The notes: a model not told the origin generated them from the letters alone. Positions 43,963-53,171 are shown, counted from the first letter of the stretch. The stretch: 64,000 bases of DNA from Marixanthomonas sp963974425 (GCF_963974425.1 NZ_CAXBCK010000007.1:27048-91047); one strand, 5' to 3'. Numbers and translations are program-made.

Positions 43963-44631
43963 TTGGAAAATTTAAGTATAATTTTAAACGTAATAATCAT
44001 AGTATGTTTAGTCATTGGTTTTTTTCTAATAAAAAATCTAATTCCCAGTTACTTCAGCGAAAAAGGTAAAAATCTCGCAACAAAAGAAGACATTGAAGAA
44101 ATAACTACAAAAGTTAAGACAGTGGAGAGCCAAATAAATATCCTAACTGGTAATATACTTGAATACTCTACTTTAAAGAGACAATATATTATTGACTATT
44201 TTGCTGCATACAATAATTGGGAACGGACAATTACTAGTGCTAATCTGGACTATTCAACAAGTTGTGCTGAACTAAATAGAACAGCAATAGAGAGAATTTA
44301 TAACGCAAAACATTCATATAACCTGAAAGAAGGAGAAATTGAATTATTTATTGAAGACCGAGATTTTTATAATATTCGAAAGGAGTTGACAATTAAAACT
44401 TTGAAATACCAGCACGAATTTGAAAAAGTTGCATATGAAATTGAAAGTTTATTTTTAGAAAAGGGAGAGAACGGAGCTCACTATGAGGATTTAAAAAAAG
44501 TTCTTGCCGAATATAGAGAATATAGTGTTTCCGAACTGAAAGAAATTTATAAAGAAAGAAATAAGCTAACATCAAAATTAACAGAGTACATCAAACAAAT
44601 GATGGAAAAGACTAATGACAGTAATATATAA
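43963..44631 (+). CDS. Membrane-anchored coiled-coil protein, unknown function
   Basis: The start is a TTG (43963); no ATG is suitably placed. The 222-residue protein has one membrane helix (about 5-27, LNVIIIVCLVIGFFLIKN). A short linker (SEKGKNLATKEDIEEITTKV, a pattern seen in many single-helix accessory proteins) leads into a long, highly charged helical domain with coiled-coil character to the end. No catalytic motif is visible. Base composition is AT-richer than the conserved neighbours. It is followed by the OLD nuclease gene after a 158-base spacer carrying border motif C, so it is in the same accessory block but probably has its own cassette. Confidence 0.65.
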   Translation: MENLSIILNVIIIVCLVIGFFLIKNLIPSYFSEKGKNLATKEDIEEITTKVKTVESQINILTGNILEYSTLKRQYIIDYFAAYNNWERTITSANLDYSTSCAELNRTAIERIYNAKHSYNLKEGEIELFIEDRDFYNIRKELTIKTLKYQHEFEKVAYEIESLFLEKGENGAHYEDLKKVLAEYREYSVSELKEIYKERNKLTSKLTEYIKQMMEKTNDSNI

Positions 44632-44728
44632 CCGTAATTACGGTAGATTCGACTACGTCTGAATCCACTCGGAATTGCTAAAGTCTGTGCTTAACCCAAA
44701 AATTAAGTAACTGTAAATCCGTAACCGT

Positions 44729-44760
44729 GGTTATACGCAAACATTGACAACAAGTTGAAA
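44729..44760. repeat. border motif C before the OLD nuclease gene
   Basis: GGTTATACGCAAACATTGAC followed by AACAAGTTGAAA shares TTATA[TC], a short AC/AA stretch and TTG spacing with the other two motifs, though with less identity. It lies 30 bases before the OLD gene ATG. Confidence 0.35.
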
Positions 44761-44789
44761 ACTGAAAATAAAACCAAAATTGATATCAT

Positions 44790-46742
44790 ATGAAATTAAA
44801 AAACGTAACTGTACATAAATATAAAAGTTTCGAAACGGATCAAAATTTTGAAGTTCAAGATGATGTGACAATTTTGGTTGGAATGAACGAATCAGGAAAA
44901 ACTTCTATACTTGAATCGATCGGTAAGACTAATTATTTCCAAAATGATAAAAAATTTAAGTTTAATAAAACTCACGACTATCCGAGAAGGGAAAAAAAGA
45001 AAATGGATAAAAGTGGAGTTATGCCAAAAGCAATAACTTGTGTTTATTCAATAGATGATGGACTAAAAGAAGAAATAGAATCAAAGGTTGGGAAAAATAT
45101 TTTTACATTAAATGAATTGAGTGTTACAACCAAATATGACAACGTTGAAATTTGGAATAATATGAACGCTGACTTCTCAGCTTTCATCGAAAATAAAACA
45201 AAGGAACTTGGAATTAGTAGTAAAACTTTAAATGACAAATTAATTAAAACAAAGAAGGTTGAAGAATTAGATGAAATTATCAAAGAATATAAAGATGATG
45301 GTATCATTGAAGGTTTAGAAAAACTAAAACCATATTTAAAAAATTCTTGGGATTGGGCCAATCCAATTCAAGAATATATTGCAAGAAGATTACTAAAACC
45401 TGCGATGCCAAAATTTCTTTACTACGATGAATATTATTCTTTACCTTCTCGAATAGTAATTGATAACTTGGAGGATGAAAACATTGAAGAAGAAGAATTT
45501 AAAACAGCAAAGGCTTTATTGGAATTAGCAGACTTAAATGCAGAAGATATTTTAGAAGCTACTTCATTTGAGGATTACATAGCGGAATTAGAAGCGACAG
45601 AGGCTATCATAAGTGATGAACTTTTCAAGTATTGGTCAACGAATAACAATTTGAGTATAGAATTTAAAATTGAGGCAAGAGAAGAAATTAAAAAAAGAAA
45701 AATCATAAACAATAGGCACCAAGAAGAAGTTTTAGACGTAAAAATTGTTGAACATATTTTAGACATTAGAGTTAAAAATCAAAGAACAAGAGTATCATTA
45801 CCTCTCAAAAATAGAAGTAAGGGTTTCAATTGGTTTTTTTCATTTTTAGTTTGGTTCAAAAAAATTCAAGAAGACAAAAATTCACAATACATTTTATTAC
45901 TTGATGAGCCAGGATTGAATTTACACGCATCTGCTCAAAAAGATATGCTAAAATTTATTGAAGACTTATCTGACAATTATCAAATATTATATACTACTCA
46001 TTCACCTTTCTCCATCCCTTCAGATAAACTCGAAAGGGTTCGAACCGTTTTAGAGACCTCTGATGGTTCTGTAATTTCTGACAGTATTCAAGAAAAAGAT
46101 CCAAACACATTATTTCCATTACAAGCGGCATTAGGTTATGATATTGCTCAAAATTTATTTATAAGTAATAAAAATCTTCTCGTAGAAGGTGTTTCAGACT
46201 TAATAATTCTAACTGCAATTTCAGGAATATTAGAAACTGAAAACAGAACATTTTTGAGAAATGATATAACAATTATTCCAACGGGAGGACTCGAAAAAGT
46301 TGCTACATTTATTTCACTTTTACGAGGTTCAAAATTAGAAATCGCTTGTTTATTAGACTCATATACAGATCAAAAAGGAAAAGCTAAACTGGAAAAAATG
46401 ATTACTTCAAAAATTATCCATAAAAGTAAAATAAGGTTTTTTGATGAATTTTTAGATACTCATAAACAAGCAGATTTAGAAGATCTGTTTATAAAAGATG
46501 ATTACCTAAAACTTTTTAATTCTGCTTTTAATGAATATGATGACTTAAAAGAATCTAAATTGGATAAAAATTTGCCAACTATAATTAAACAGATTAATAA
46601 GCAAATTGGGAAAGACAGATTTAATCATTATCGCCCTGCAAACGAATTATTAAAACTTGGTGTGGATAAAGACTTTTTCTCTTCTGAAACTTTGGACAAT
46701 TTTGAAAAAATATACTTAGAAATAAATAAATTATTCGACTAA
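44790..46742 (+). CDS. OLD-family ATP-dependent nuclease (ABC ATPase + TOPRIM)
   Basis: The 650-residue protein has an N-terminal SMC/ABC-type ATPase: Walker A GMNESGKT at residues 31-38, a helical insert at about 80-340, the signature-like NRSKGFNWF near 343, Walker B LLLDEPGLN near 367-375, and the H-loop YTTHSPF. A C-terminal TOPRIM domain starts near 460 (LLVEGVSDL) with the acidic strand LLDSYTDQKG near 520. OLD proteins are DNA nucleases with roles in anti-phage defence. The TOPRIM DxD is DSY here, so the second acid must come from elsewhere or be lost. No partner helicase (GajB-like) is beside it. Accessory, AT-rich and flanked by border motifs. Confidence 0.88.
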   Translation: MKLKNVTVHKYKSFETDQNFEVQDDVTILVGMNESGKTSILESIGKTNYFQNDKKFKFNKTHDYPRREKKKMDKSGVMPKAITCVYSIDDGLKEEIESKVGKNIFTLNELSVTTKYDNVEIWNNMNADFSAFIENKTKELGISSKTLNDKLIKTKKVEELDEIIKEYKDDGIIEGLEKLKPYLKNSWDWANPIQEYIARRLLKPAMPKFLYYDEYYSLPSRIVIDNLEDENIEEEEFKTAKALLELADLNAEDILEATSFEDYIAELEATEAIISDELFKYWSTNNNLSIEFKIEAREEIKKRKIINNRHQEEVLDVKIVEHILDIRVKNQRTRVSLPLKNRSKGFNWFFSFLVWFKKIQEDKNSQYILLLDEPGLNLHASAQKDMLKFIEDLSDNYQILYTTHSPFSIPSDKLERVRTVLETSDGSVISDSIQEKDPNTLFPLQAALGYDIAQNLFISNKNLLVEGVSDLIILTAISGILETENRTFLRNDITIIPTGGLEKVATFISLLRGSKLEIACLLDSYTDQKGKAKLEKMITSKIIHKSKIRFFDEFLDTHKQADLEDLFIKDDYLKLFNSAFNEYDDLKESKLDKNLPTIIKQINKQIGKDRFNHYRPANELLKLGVDKDFFSSETLDNFEKIYLEINKLFD

Positions 46743-46744
46743 AA

Positions 46745-46763
46745 GCCAGTTGCCAACAAAGTG
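46745..46763. repeat. cassette-end-like motif after the OLD gene
   Basis: GCCAGTTGCCAACAAAGTG begins two bases after the OLD stop codon. Sequences of the form GCCAGTTGCCAACAACG are, as I recall them, often found directly after accessory genes in Flavobacteria; here it would close the OLD cassette. Confidence 0.35.
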
Positions 46764-46786
46764 CTGAGGTAAAAAACAACTTTTTA

Positions 46787-47413
46787 ATGCAAAAATCATT
46801 GTTTCTATTTTTCGTACTAATAAGTACGTATTCTAGTGTATATAGCCAACAGAAAGCCCCTACTAATACTCAAACAGCGTTTGATGTTTTATTTATTGGT
46901 AACAGTCTTACCTATACCAATAATTTGCCTGCGCTTGTTAAGGAGTACGCAGTTTCAAAAAACATAGCTATTACTACTAAAATGATAGCCTTCCCTAACT
47001 ATTCCATTCAAGATCACTGGAATGATGGGCATGTGCAAAAACTAATTTCCAGTAAAACATATGACTTTGTTATTATTCAGCAAGGGCCTTCTTCACAACG
47101 TGATGGTAGAAACATGCTACTTGAATACGGTAAAAAATATACTCGTTTATGCAAAGTAAACGAAGCCAAGCTTTGTTACTTTATGGTTTGGCCTTCTTTA
47201 CACTACTACTATACGTTTGATGGGGTGATAAAAAACCATACCGATGCAGCCTCCATCAATAACTCCATATTGCTGCCTGTTGGTACCGTATGGAAAGAAT
47301 ACAGTGATACAGCAAAAAATAATGAATATTATGGTGAAGATGGGTTCCATCCTTCTCTAAAAGGCAGTCAAATTGCCGCAAAAGTAATCGTTGATCATTT
47401 ACTTAAGCAGTAG
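46787..47413 (+). CDS. Exported SGNH-type hydrolase
   Basis: The 208-residue protein has a signal peptide (MQKSLFLFFVLISTYSSVYS). It carries the SGNH fold: block I FIGNSLTYTNN (nucleophile Ser near residue 38), an oxyanion-type glycine/asparagine region (FPNYSIQDHW), and the late DGFHPSLKGSQIAAK block with catalytic Asp and His. It probably removes acyl or acetyl groups from a carbohydrate or lipid outside the cytoplasm. It follows the OLD gene by 44 bases but belongs functionally elsewhere; the 283-base gap after it holds a promoter and border motif B. Confidence 0.82.
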   Translation: MQKSLFLFFVLISTYSSVYSQQKAPTNTQTAFDVLFIGNSLTYTNNLPALVKEYAVSKNIAITTKMIAFPNYSIQDHWNDGHVQKLISSKTYDFVIIQQGPSSQRDGRNMLLEYGKKYTRLCKVNEAKLCYFMVWPSLHYYYTFDGVIKNHTDAASINNSILLPVGTVWKEYSDTAKNNEYYGEDGFHPSLKGSQIAAKVIVDHLLKQ

Positions 47414-47500
47414 AACTATTGGCTGCTACGTGGGCTTGGCCAGCATGGTAAAAAAGTTGCCAAAGAATAATACCTTGGCACAGTGTATTTTATAGTTTCG

Positions 47501-47532
47501 TTTGTGAATGTCAATCCCCATATATAACTTTG
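47501..47532 (+). promoter_or_regulatory. promoter upstream of the amidohydrolase gene
   Basis: TTTG at 47501-47504 and TAACTTTG at 47525-47532, spaced 20 bases, match the Bacteroidota consensus. The start codon of the amidohydrolase is 164 bases downstream, beyond border motif B. Confidence 0.6.
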
Positions 47533-47655
47533 GTTGGGCAGTAGATACAGTTTTAATATCTTATTGTTTTATAGTACTTTAAAGAAACGGAAATCTTCTG
47601 CTTTTTCATTGCTGCTATAAGCAATTGCTTGGTAGTTGCTGAAACAGGCAACGAA

Positions 47656-47688
47656 ATTATACACAATTATGTTGGCATCCATTTAAAC
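47656..47688. repeat. border motif B before the amidohydrolase gene
   Basis: ATTATACACAATTATGTTGG followed by CATCCATTTAAAC is close to motif A (TTATA..ACAA..GTTG[CG]CAT..ATTTAA.C). It ends eight bases before the amidohydrolase ATG. Confidence 0.4.
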
Positions 47689-47696
47689 AAAAAAAT

Positions 47697-48998
47697 ATGT
47701 ACAGAGCGCTTATATTTTTATTCATACTTGTTATTTCCTCTCAAGCAAAATTGATAGGACAACAAAAAGACACCTATATCAAAGCTGGGGTTTTATATGA
47801 TAGCAAAAACAATATGCTACAAGAAAACAAGCTTATACATATTCGAGGTTCAAAAATTATCTCTATTGGTGAATTTAAATCGCTACCTAACCATAGTGAA
47901 GTAATAGATTTAACCGATTATACTGTTCTTCCCGGCTTAATTGATGCCCACACACATGTACTATTTTCTCAAGAGGCCAACGAAGATTTTGCAGCACATA
48001 GCATACAATCGCTGACAATGGAAAGTGACGCTTTAAGAGCGCTTCGCGGGGCTAAAAGAGCTAAAAGTTATTTAGCAGAAGGAATAACTAGTATTAAAGA
48101 TCTTGGAAATTCGGGTTTATTTTTGGATGTTGCCCTAAGGGATGCTATTAACGAAGGAACGATAGAGGGGCCTCGTATTTTTGCCTCAGGCCCTATTTTG
48201 GCAGCAAATGGTGGACAGGTTTATGGTGTACTCCCTGAACACCAAAATATAATAGACTTAGAATATAGAATCATAACAAGTGCAGAAGATGCAAAAAATG
48301 CTGTGCGGGAACACGTTAATCAAAATGTAGATGTAATTAAAATTTGCGCTGATAATATTCCCAATAAAACATATTTAACAATAGATGAAATAAAGGCTAT
48401 TGTAAAAACTGCTCATTTTTATAATTTAAAAGTCACAGCTCATTCCGTAACAAATCAGTCCGCGTGGAATGCAATTGAAGCAGGTGTAGATGGAATTGAA
48501 CATGGCTTTAATCTAGCAGATAGCACTTTAGTTAAAATGGCAGAGAAGCAAATCTTTCTTGTACCTACTGAAAATAGCAAATCATATATGCATACTTATG
48601 CAAAACTCGCTGGTTATAACGAGAATGAATTGGATTGGATTGATGGCTATGCCGATAGAACGAAAAAAAGACTTACTAGAGCAATTGAAAAAGGAGTTCC
48701 TATAGTGGCCGGTTCTGATAATTATACCGATATAAAAGTAACCCGAGGAAAATCGTCCAAAGATATGTTTAGATATTATCTAGAAGCAGGAATGCAGCCT
48801 TTAGATATATTACAATCCAGCACCTATATTTCAGCGTTTCATTTAGGGAAAGAAAATGAAATTGGCCATTTAAAATCGAATGCAAAAGCAGATATTATAG
48901 CAGTAAAAGGAGATATTATAAATGGTTTTATCACTACCATAGAAAACGTTGTATTCGTAATGAAAGATGGAAAGGTTTATAACAATAAGACCAACTAA
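47697..48998 (+). CDS. Exported amidohydrolase, prolidase/imidazolonepropionase-like
   Basis: The 433-residue metal-dependent hydrolase of the amidohydrolase superfamily carries a signal peptide (about 22 residues, ending LIGQ). The metal site DAHTHVLFS is near residue 82, preceded by the strand VLPGLI. The carboxylated-lysine position is in DVIKICADN (near 223), the HSV(T) and EHGF histidines are near 243 and 262, and the last Asp is in AGSDNYTD (near 341). Relatives include Xaa-Pro dipeptidases and imidazolonepropionase-like enzymes. Substrate is probably a cyclic amide or dipeptide; not determined. It is alone, with its own promoter and border motif B. Confidence 0.85.
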   Translation: MYRALIFLFILVISSQAKLIGQQKDTYIKAGVLYDSKNNMLQENKLIHIRGSKIISIGEFKSLPNHSEVIDLTDYTVLPGLIDAHTHVLFSQEANEDFAAHSIQSLTMESDALRALRGAKRAKSYLAEGITSIKDLGNSGLFLDVALRDAINEGTIEGPRIFASGPILAANGGQVYGVLPEHQNIIDLEYRIITSAEDAKNAVREHVNQNVDVIKICADNIPNKTYLTIDEIKAIVKTAHFYNLKVTAHSVTNQSAWNAIEAGVDGIEHGFNLADSTLVKMAEKQIFLVPTENSKSYMHTYAKLAGYNENELDWIDGYADRTKKRLTRAIEKGVPIVAGSDNYTDIKVTRGKSSKDMFRYYLEAGMQPLDILQSSTYISAFHLGKENEIGHLKSNAKADIIAVKGDIINGFITTIENVVFVMKDGKVYNNKTN

Positions 48999-49160
48999 AG
49001 TTAATTGATTCACTAAAAATCATCTTAAGCTGTATACAATTAATTGCTAGTTTCTTTCTTACTTACAAAACACTCTCTCTGATTTTCTATCTGCCTATAG
49101 TCAGGCAAGTTCGGTTTTATTTCTTAAATTAGGTGTTCAAACAACGTAACTCACATTAAA

Positions 49161-49844
49161 ATGAAGCAACTTATAATAGCAATCGCATTAACAGGAGTTT
49201 TGATTTCCTGTAATACTTCAAACAAGAATAAAGTCGCTACAGAGGAACCAACTGCGAAAAAAACAGTAACAGACAGTACATCAAATGCTGACGAAAACCA
49301 ATATGTTGCTATTGATACGGAAGAAGCTTTGATTGCAACGGCATTAATGGCTGCTCCAAAAGCGAGCCGAGATAGTTGTAAAGTGATAGGTTATAATATG
49401 GCTGGAGAGTTTGTTACACTCAAAGAAGGCAATAACGAATTTATAGTGCTAGCAGATAACCCTAAAAAATCTGGCTTTAGTGCAGCCTGCTATCACAAAG
49501 ACCTAGAACCTTTTATGGCGAGAGGTCGAGAACTAAAAGCCGAAGGAAAATCAGCAGGAGAAATCTTCGACATTAGAGAAAAGGAAGCAAAAGAAGGTAC
49601 GTTAGATATGGGAAAACAAGGGTCTGCCCTACACATCTATTTTGGAGATGGTGAACGCTACGACCCCGAAACTTATAAAGTGGAAGGCGCTAAATACCGA
49701 TATGTGGTCTATATGCCATTTGCTACAGCTAAATCTACCGGGCTTCCTGAAAAGCCTATAGGTTCCAACCACCCTTGGATTATGAACCCTGGAACACATA
49801 GAGCGCACATAATGATATCCCCTTTAGCAGAAGACAAGGAATAA
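49161..49844 (+). CDS. Lipoprotein of unknown function
   Basis: The 227-residue protein has a lipobox at about residue 17 (LTGVLISC), so it is a membrane-anchored lipoprotein. A low-complexity Thr/Lys/Ser linker (about 20-45) separates the anchor from a globular part with a CYHKDLEPFMARGRELKAEG segment. The conserved-looking C-terminus is rich in Pro, Gly and His (GSNHPWIMNPGTHRAHIMIS), which suggests a metal or ligand site, but no family name is recognised. It is monocistronic. Confidence 0.75.
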   Translation: MKQLIIAIALTGVLISCNTSNKNKVATEEPTAKKTVTDSTSNADENQYVAIDTEEALIATALMAAPKASRDSCKVIGYNMAGEFVTLKEGNNEFIVLADNPKKSGFSAACYHKDLEPFMARGRELKAEGKSAGEIFDIREKEAKEGTLDMGKQGSALHIYFGDGERYDPETYKVEGAKYRYVVYMPFATAKSTGLPEKPIGSNHPWIMNPGTHRAHIMISPLAEDKE

Positions 49845-49979
49845 TAACGTGTGTAAGTAAGCTTAGTAATGTTATAATTAGCGCCTCCCCTATTTAAACC
49901 ATATAAAAGCGATAGCTATAGCGGTACGAATAATCAAGACAAATCAGATGTCTAGCTAAATAAGAATAGTAGTTTGATG

Positions 49980-51071
49980 CTAAAGCTGTGTTGGAGAAAC
50001 AGGACCTGCTAAATCAGCCATTTTCATATTAAATACACGTGAACTGTTGTAAGCGTCTATATCTGAATGTATACGTTCTAAAAAATTGTCGGTATAATCA
50101 GCAAAACCTTCTGCATCCGGATGATACTTTACATTGAATTTAGTAGAGGTAAAATCGTAGATAGGCATTTTAGTCGAGGGTACGCCACGATGAAAACTAT
50201 TTGTATCCCAAATAACAGAATTAATGCCATTAAACTTAATTTGTAAACCAATCTTTAAGTCGTAATAAAACCCTGGATAAAAATCTAGATATAACATAAA
50301 CTCTTCAACCTCTCCCGGCATTAATGAAATGTAATCGATGCTATTCACATATTGTCCTTTCGTAGCATTAATCATTGGTGCAACTTGAATACCTTCTTTA
50401 GGAAAAATATTGGCTTTAAATTCTCTAAGAATTGCACCGCCACCTCGCTCACCAAAGTAGAAGCCAGCTAAATCTTCATCAATAGATTTTACCTTCATCA
50501 CATCTATTAAAAGATACGGGGCGATCTGTACAAAGCCTTTATTAGAGATAGAACTTACTGAGAATCCGTAAAAAGGATCATAGGTGGAATAGTCTTTACT
50601 GTAAATAATGTTATTCATTAAGGACTTAGCTTCACTCAGTTTAAGTTCTTTCATTATAACATTTTGTGAAGCAGGGAATACAATATTGTCTATATATTTA
50701 TTGTCATGATCTCCCCTTAAATCTAATTCAATAGGGTTTTTTAAAGACCTATCTCTTGTTACGGGATCAGAATCTACAATTTTTTGACTGATAGAATCTA
50801 CAACCAAATCTATTTGTTTGGTGGTGCTTATTGATTCAGATCTATCAACTAAAAAACCATAGATAGAAAATATAAGGCCTATTAATCCAAGAATAGCAAA
50901 TAATCCTGTTGCAAATGGATGTCGGCCACACATTTCGATAAAGCTTTTAATAATAGGAGATTTACCTTGAGTATAACGAGGTTCTATCTTATCTTGTTCA
51001 GATATTTCCGAATCATTTTCATTAGTTATTATATCTTTCTCCTTTTTATCTGTGGGCTCTTCTGCTTTCAT
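49980..51071 (-). CDS. Single-helix membrane protein, unknown function
   Basis: The 363-residue protein has an acidic cytosolic N-terminus of about 50 residues and one membrane helix (about 52-74, PFATGLFAILGLIGLIFSIYGFL). A large extracytoplasmic domain follows, with many tyrosines and beta-type segments (PGFYYDLKIGLQIKFNG). No known domain or active-site motif was found. The 290-base region upstream (51072-51361) is AT-rich and non-coding. No clear operon partner; function unknown. Confidence 0.65.
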   Translation of the reverse strand: MKAEEPTDKKEKDIITNENDSEISEQDKIEPRYTQGKSPIIKSFIEMCGRHPFATGLFAILGLIGLIFSIYGFLVDRSESISTTKQIDLVVDSISQKIVDSDPVTRDRSLKNPIELDLRGDHDNKYIDNIVFPASQNVIMKELKLSEAKSLMNNIIYSKDYSTYDPFYGFSVSSISNKGFVQIAPYLLIDVMKVKSIDEDLAGFYFGERGGGAILREFKANIFPKEGIQVAPMINATKGQYVNSIDYISLMPGEVEEFMLYLDFYPGFYYDLKIGLQIKFNGINSVIWDTNSFHRGVPSTKMPIYDFTSTKFNVKYHPDAEGFADYTDNFLERIHSDIDAYNSSRVFNMKMADLAGPVSPTQL

Positions 51072-51361
51072 ATTGATAAGGTTATAGCTTATAAATATAA
51101 AACTTTTCTCAATATTTTATAATATAATTTAATGAATAACAGCAGTTTATAATATTTGTAATTATAATTATGATGGAGTTCCCGTAAGTCTTCACACGAT
51201 TTTCAATATTTCTGAAAAAATAAAAAGGTTTCTGTATATTTAAACTCTAATCAACAAATGTACCATCCTGCTATGTAGCCTTTTAACCCAGAGCGTATCT
51301 ACTTTAAATAAAAGCTAACCTCACTACAAAAAACCAAAATAGGACATTGTTCTGAAAAAAC

Positions 51362-52396
51362 ATGAAAAAGAAACAAACAAAACGAATACTCAGAATAGTA
51401 TTAATTATTGTAAGCATAGGCTCTTTATTCTTAGTACCATGGATTTTAGTGAAAGCTTGGATTTTACCACTACCAGATACCCTTCAGGAACAAGTAGATG
51501 AAGCCATTGATTATGATTTTGAAGGAGTAATTGTGTATATAGACCAAGCTGGCAAAGCACCTCAATATATTGCTTCTGGTTGGCACGATCGGGAAGCAAA
51601 GGTTCCTGCCAACTCGCAAGCCCTCTTTAAATTGGGTAGCATCAGCAAGCTTTACGATGCGGTGGCAGTCACCAAATTGGTACACGAGGGACGGCTTTCG
51701 TTAGATAAAACCCTTTCCGAATACTTACCAGAACTTGTAGGAAGGATTGAAAATACAGATGAAATCACCTTGCGAATGCTCGTACAGCATAAAAGTGGCA
51801 TCCCCAATTTTACAGACACCCCAAACTTTTGGGGAAACCCTACAGCCACCTATGAAGAAAGCCTTGCCTTGATTCTGGACAAACCGGCTAACTTTGAACC
51901 CGGGGAAGATTATGAGTACTGCAACACAAACTATTTGTTGATCAATAAAATAATGGATGATGAACTGGGGTATGATAATTTCCAGTTTATTAAAGAAGAA
52001 ATACTACTACCACTACAGCTAAACCATACCTTCGGTTCGCTACAAGAAGTGAATATAGACAATGTGATGAGTGGCTATCACGTAGGCCATCCTTTAGATT
52101 TAAAAACCGACGACCATGGTATGCTAGCCACGGCTGAAGATGTGGGGAAATTTATAAGGGCTTTAAACGATGGATCGTTGTTTGAAGCGGGAGAACGGGA
52201 ACTATATTCCTCTATTTACGAGTATGAACATGCTGGGTGGGTTCCAGGTTACCAAAGTTTCGCAAGCTATCACAAAGAACTTGATGCCGTTGTTGTTGCG
52301 TTTTACAGCACCACCGACCCTAAACTATATTTGTGGAACTTGTCAGAAATAATAAACAATAGGATTGTCAAAATCCTGGAAAAGCAAAAAGGCTGA
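51362..52396 (+). CDS. Serine hydrolase of the beta-lactamase fold
   Basis: The 344-residue protein has an N-terminal signal anchor (basic MKKKQTKRILR, then about 20 hydrophobic residues), so it acts in the periplasm. The catalytic SxxK is Ser93-Ile-Ser-Lys96 in LFKLGSISKLY. The YxN-type second motif is YCN near 184 in YEYCNTNYLL. A third HxG-type motif is plausible in HAGWVPG near 293. It belongs to class C/penicillin-binding-protein-like esterases rather than true resistance enzymes, and probably hydrolyses a peptide or ester. The neighbours do not suggest a substrate. Confidence 0.88.
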   Translation: MKKKQTKRILRIVLIIVSIGSLFLVPWILVKAWILPLPDTLQEQVDEAIDYDFEGVIVYIDQAGKAPQYIASGWHDREAKVPANSQALFKLGSISKLYDAVAVTKLVHEGRLSLDKTLSEYLPELVGRIENTDEITLRMLVQHKSGIPNFTDTPNFWGNPTATYEESLALILDKPANFEPGEDYEYCNTNYLLINKIMDDELGYDNFQFIKEEILLPLQLNHTFGSLQEVNIDNVMSGYHVGHPLDLKTDDHGMLATAEDVGKFIRALNDGSLFEAGERELYSSIYEYEHAGWVPGYQSFASYHKELDAVVVAFYSTTDPKLYLWNLSEIINNRIVKILEKQKG

Positions 52397-52575
52397 TAAC
52401 AATTTATAAAATGCATTAAAAACAATAATCCACTTGCAATAATTGAGTTCACAAGATACTAATGTAGAAGGGTACTCAATAATTGTATAAGTTTGGTTGT
52501 ACTCATATCGGTTTTAAACCGAAAAAACTATATTTGCCCCTAATTGACGGTTGTACGAGACCACTGCAATACATT

Positions 52576-53139
52576 ATGAGAAAAACTATACTGCTACTAT
52601 TAATAGTCTTTACTTCAAGCTTAGCGAAAGCACAATTTATAAAAGAAAAATCAATACACGCTCAAATTGGATATGGTGTAAGCGCACCAAACAATAGTGC
52701 TGATGAAATTGTTGATAGCGGATTTTTTGCACAAGGAGAATTAGTGCTAAAAGTAGCTTCTTGGGTTGAATTTAGACCCTATGCCGGTTTTATTTTGACA
52801 AACTCAAATGGCAAAGACCTAAATGATAATCCAACTGATGAAAAAGCAGAATCAAAAGCCCTTTTACTTGGTGGTAAAACAAGAGTACGTGCACCAATTC
52901 CGTGGGTGGCGCCCTACGTTGAAATTGGAATAGGAACATCAATTGGAACATTTGAAACGCAAACAGCGTTTGATAACATTGATAAAAGCGGGATTATTTA
53001 TCACATCCCCTTTACACTTGGACTGGAATTGGGAAAAAATAATAATGTTGATTTAAGATTGGCTTATTACTTTCAGCCATCTGTAGAACAGTATGCAGGA
53101 GCGTTTGCCGTTGGAATAACATTTCCGCTAAATAATTAA
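52576..53139 (+). CDS. Small outer-membrane beta-barrel protein
   Basis: The start is set at ATG 52576 (MRKTILLLLIVFTSSLAKAQ, a signal peptide); the longer frame from 52483 has a cysteine-rich, implausible lead. The 187-residue product shows alternating hydrophobic strands (IHAQIGYGVSAPNN, VEFRPYAGFILT, YVEIGIGTSIGTFE) and ends in a strand with terminal FPLNN. This fits an eight-stranded barrel in the outer membrane. It precedes MepB, with a terminator hairpin in between. Confidence 0.78.
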   Translation: MRKTILLLLIVFTSSLAKAQFIKEKSIHAQIGYGVSAPNNSADEIVDSGFFAQGELVLKVASWVEFRPYAGFILTNSNGKDLNDNPTDEKAESKALLLGGKTRVRAPIPWVAPYVEIGIGTSIGTFETQTAFDNIDKSGIIYHIPFTLGLELGKNNNVDLRLAYYFQPSVEQYAGAFAVGITFPLNN

Positions 53140-53148
53140 AAAAAGCTT

Positions 53149-53171
53149 GAGAGCACAGTAGCTCTCTTTTT
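53149..53171 (+). terminator. terminator hairpin abutting the mepB start
   Basis: The stem GAGAGC/GCTCTC with an ACAGTA loop is followed by TTTTT, and the next base is the A of the MepB ATG. Terminating here would separate the barrel gene from mepB; read-through would place mepB under attenuation. Confidence 0.75.

Noticed and set aside
44790..46742. Gabija system (GajA with GajB)
   Set aside because: The protein is OLD-like as is GajA, but the next gene is an exported SGNH hydrolase and no UvrD/Rep-type helicase lies within reach, so the two-gene system cannot be claimed.
52483..52575. N-terminal extension of the small barrel protein
   Set aside because: The frame is open from 52483, but the extension contains two cysteines and a mixed sequence and lies before a perfect signal peptide, so it is taken as non-coding.
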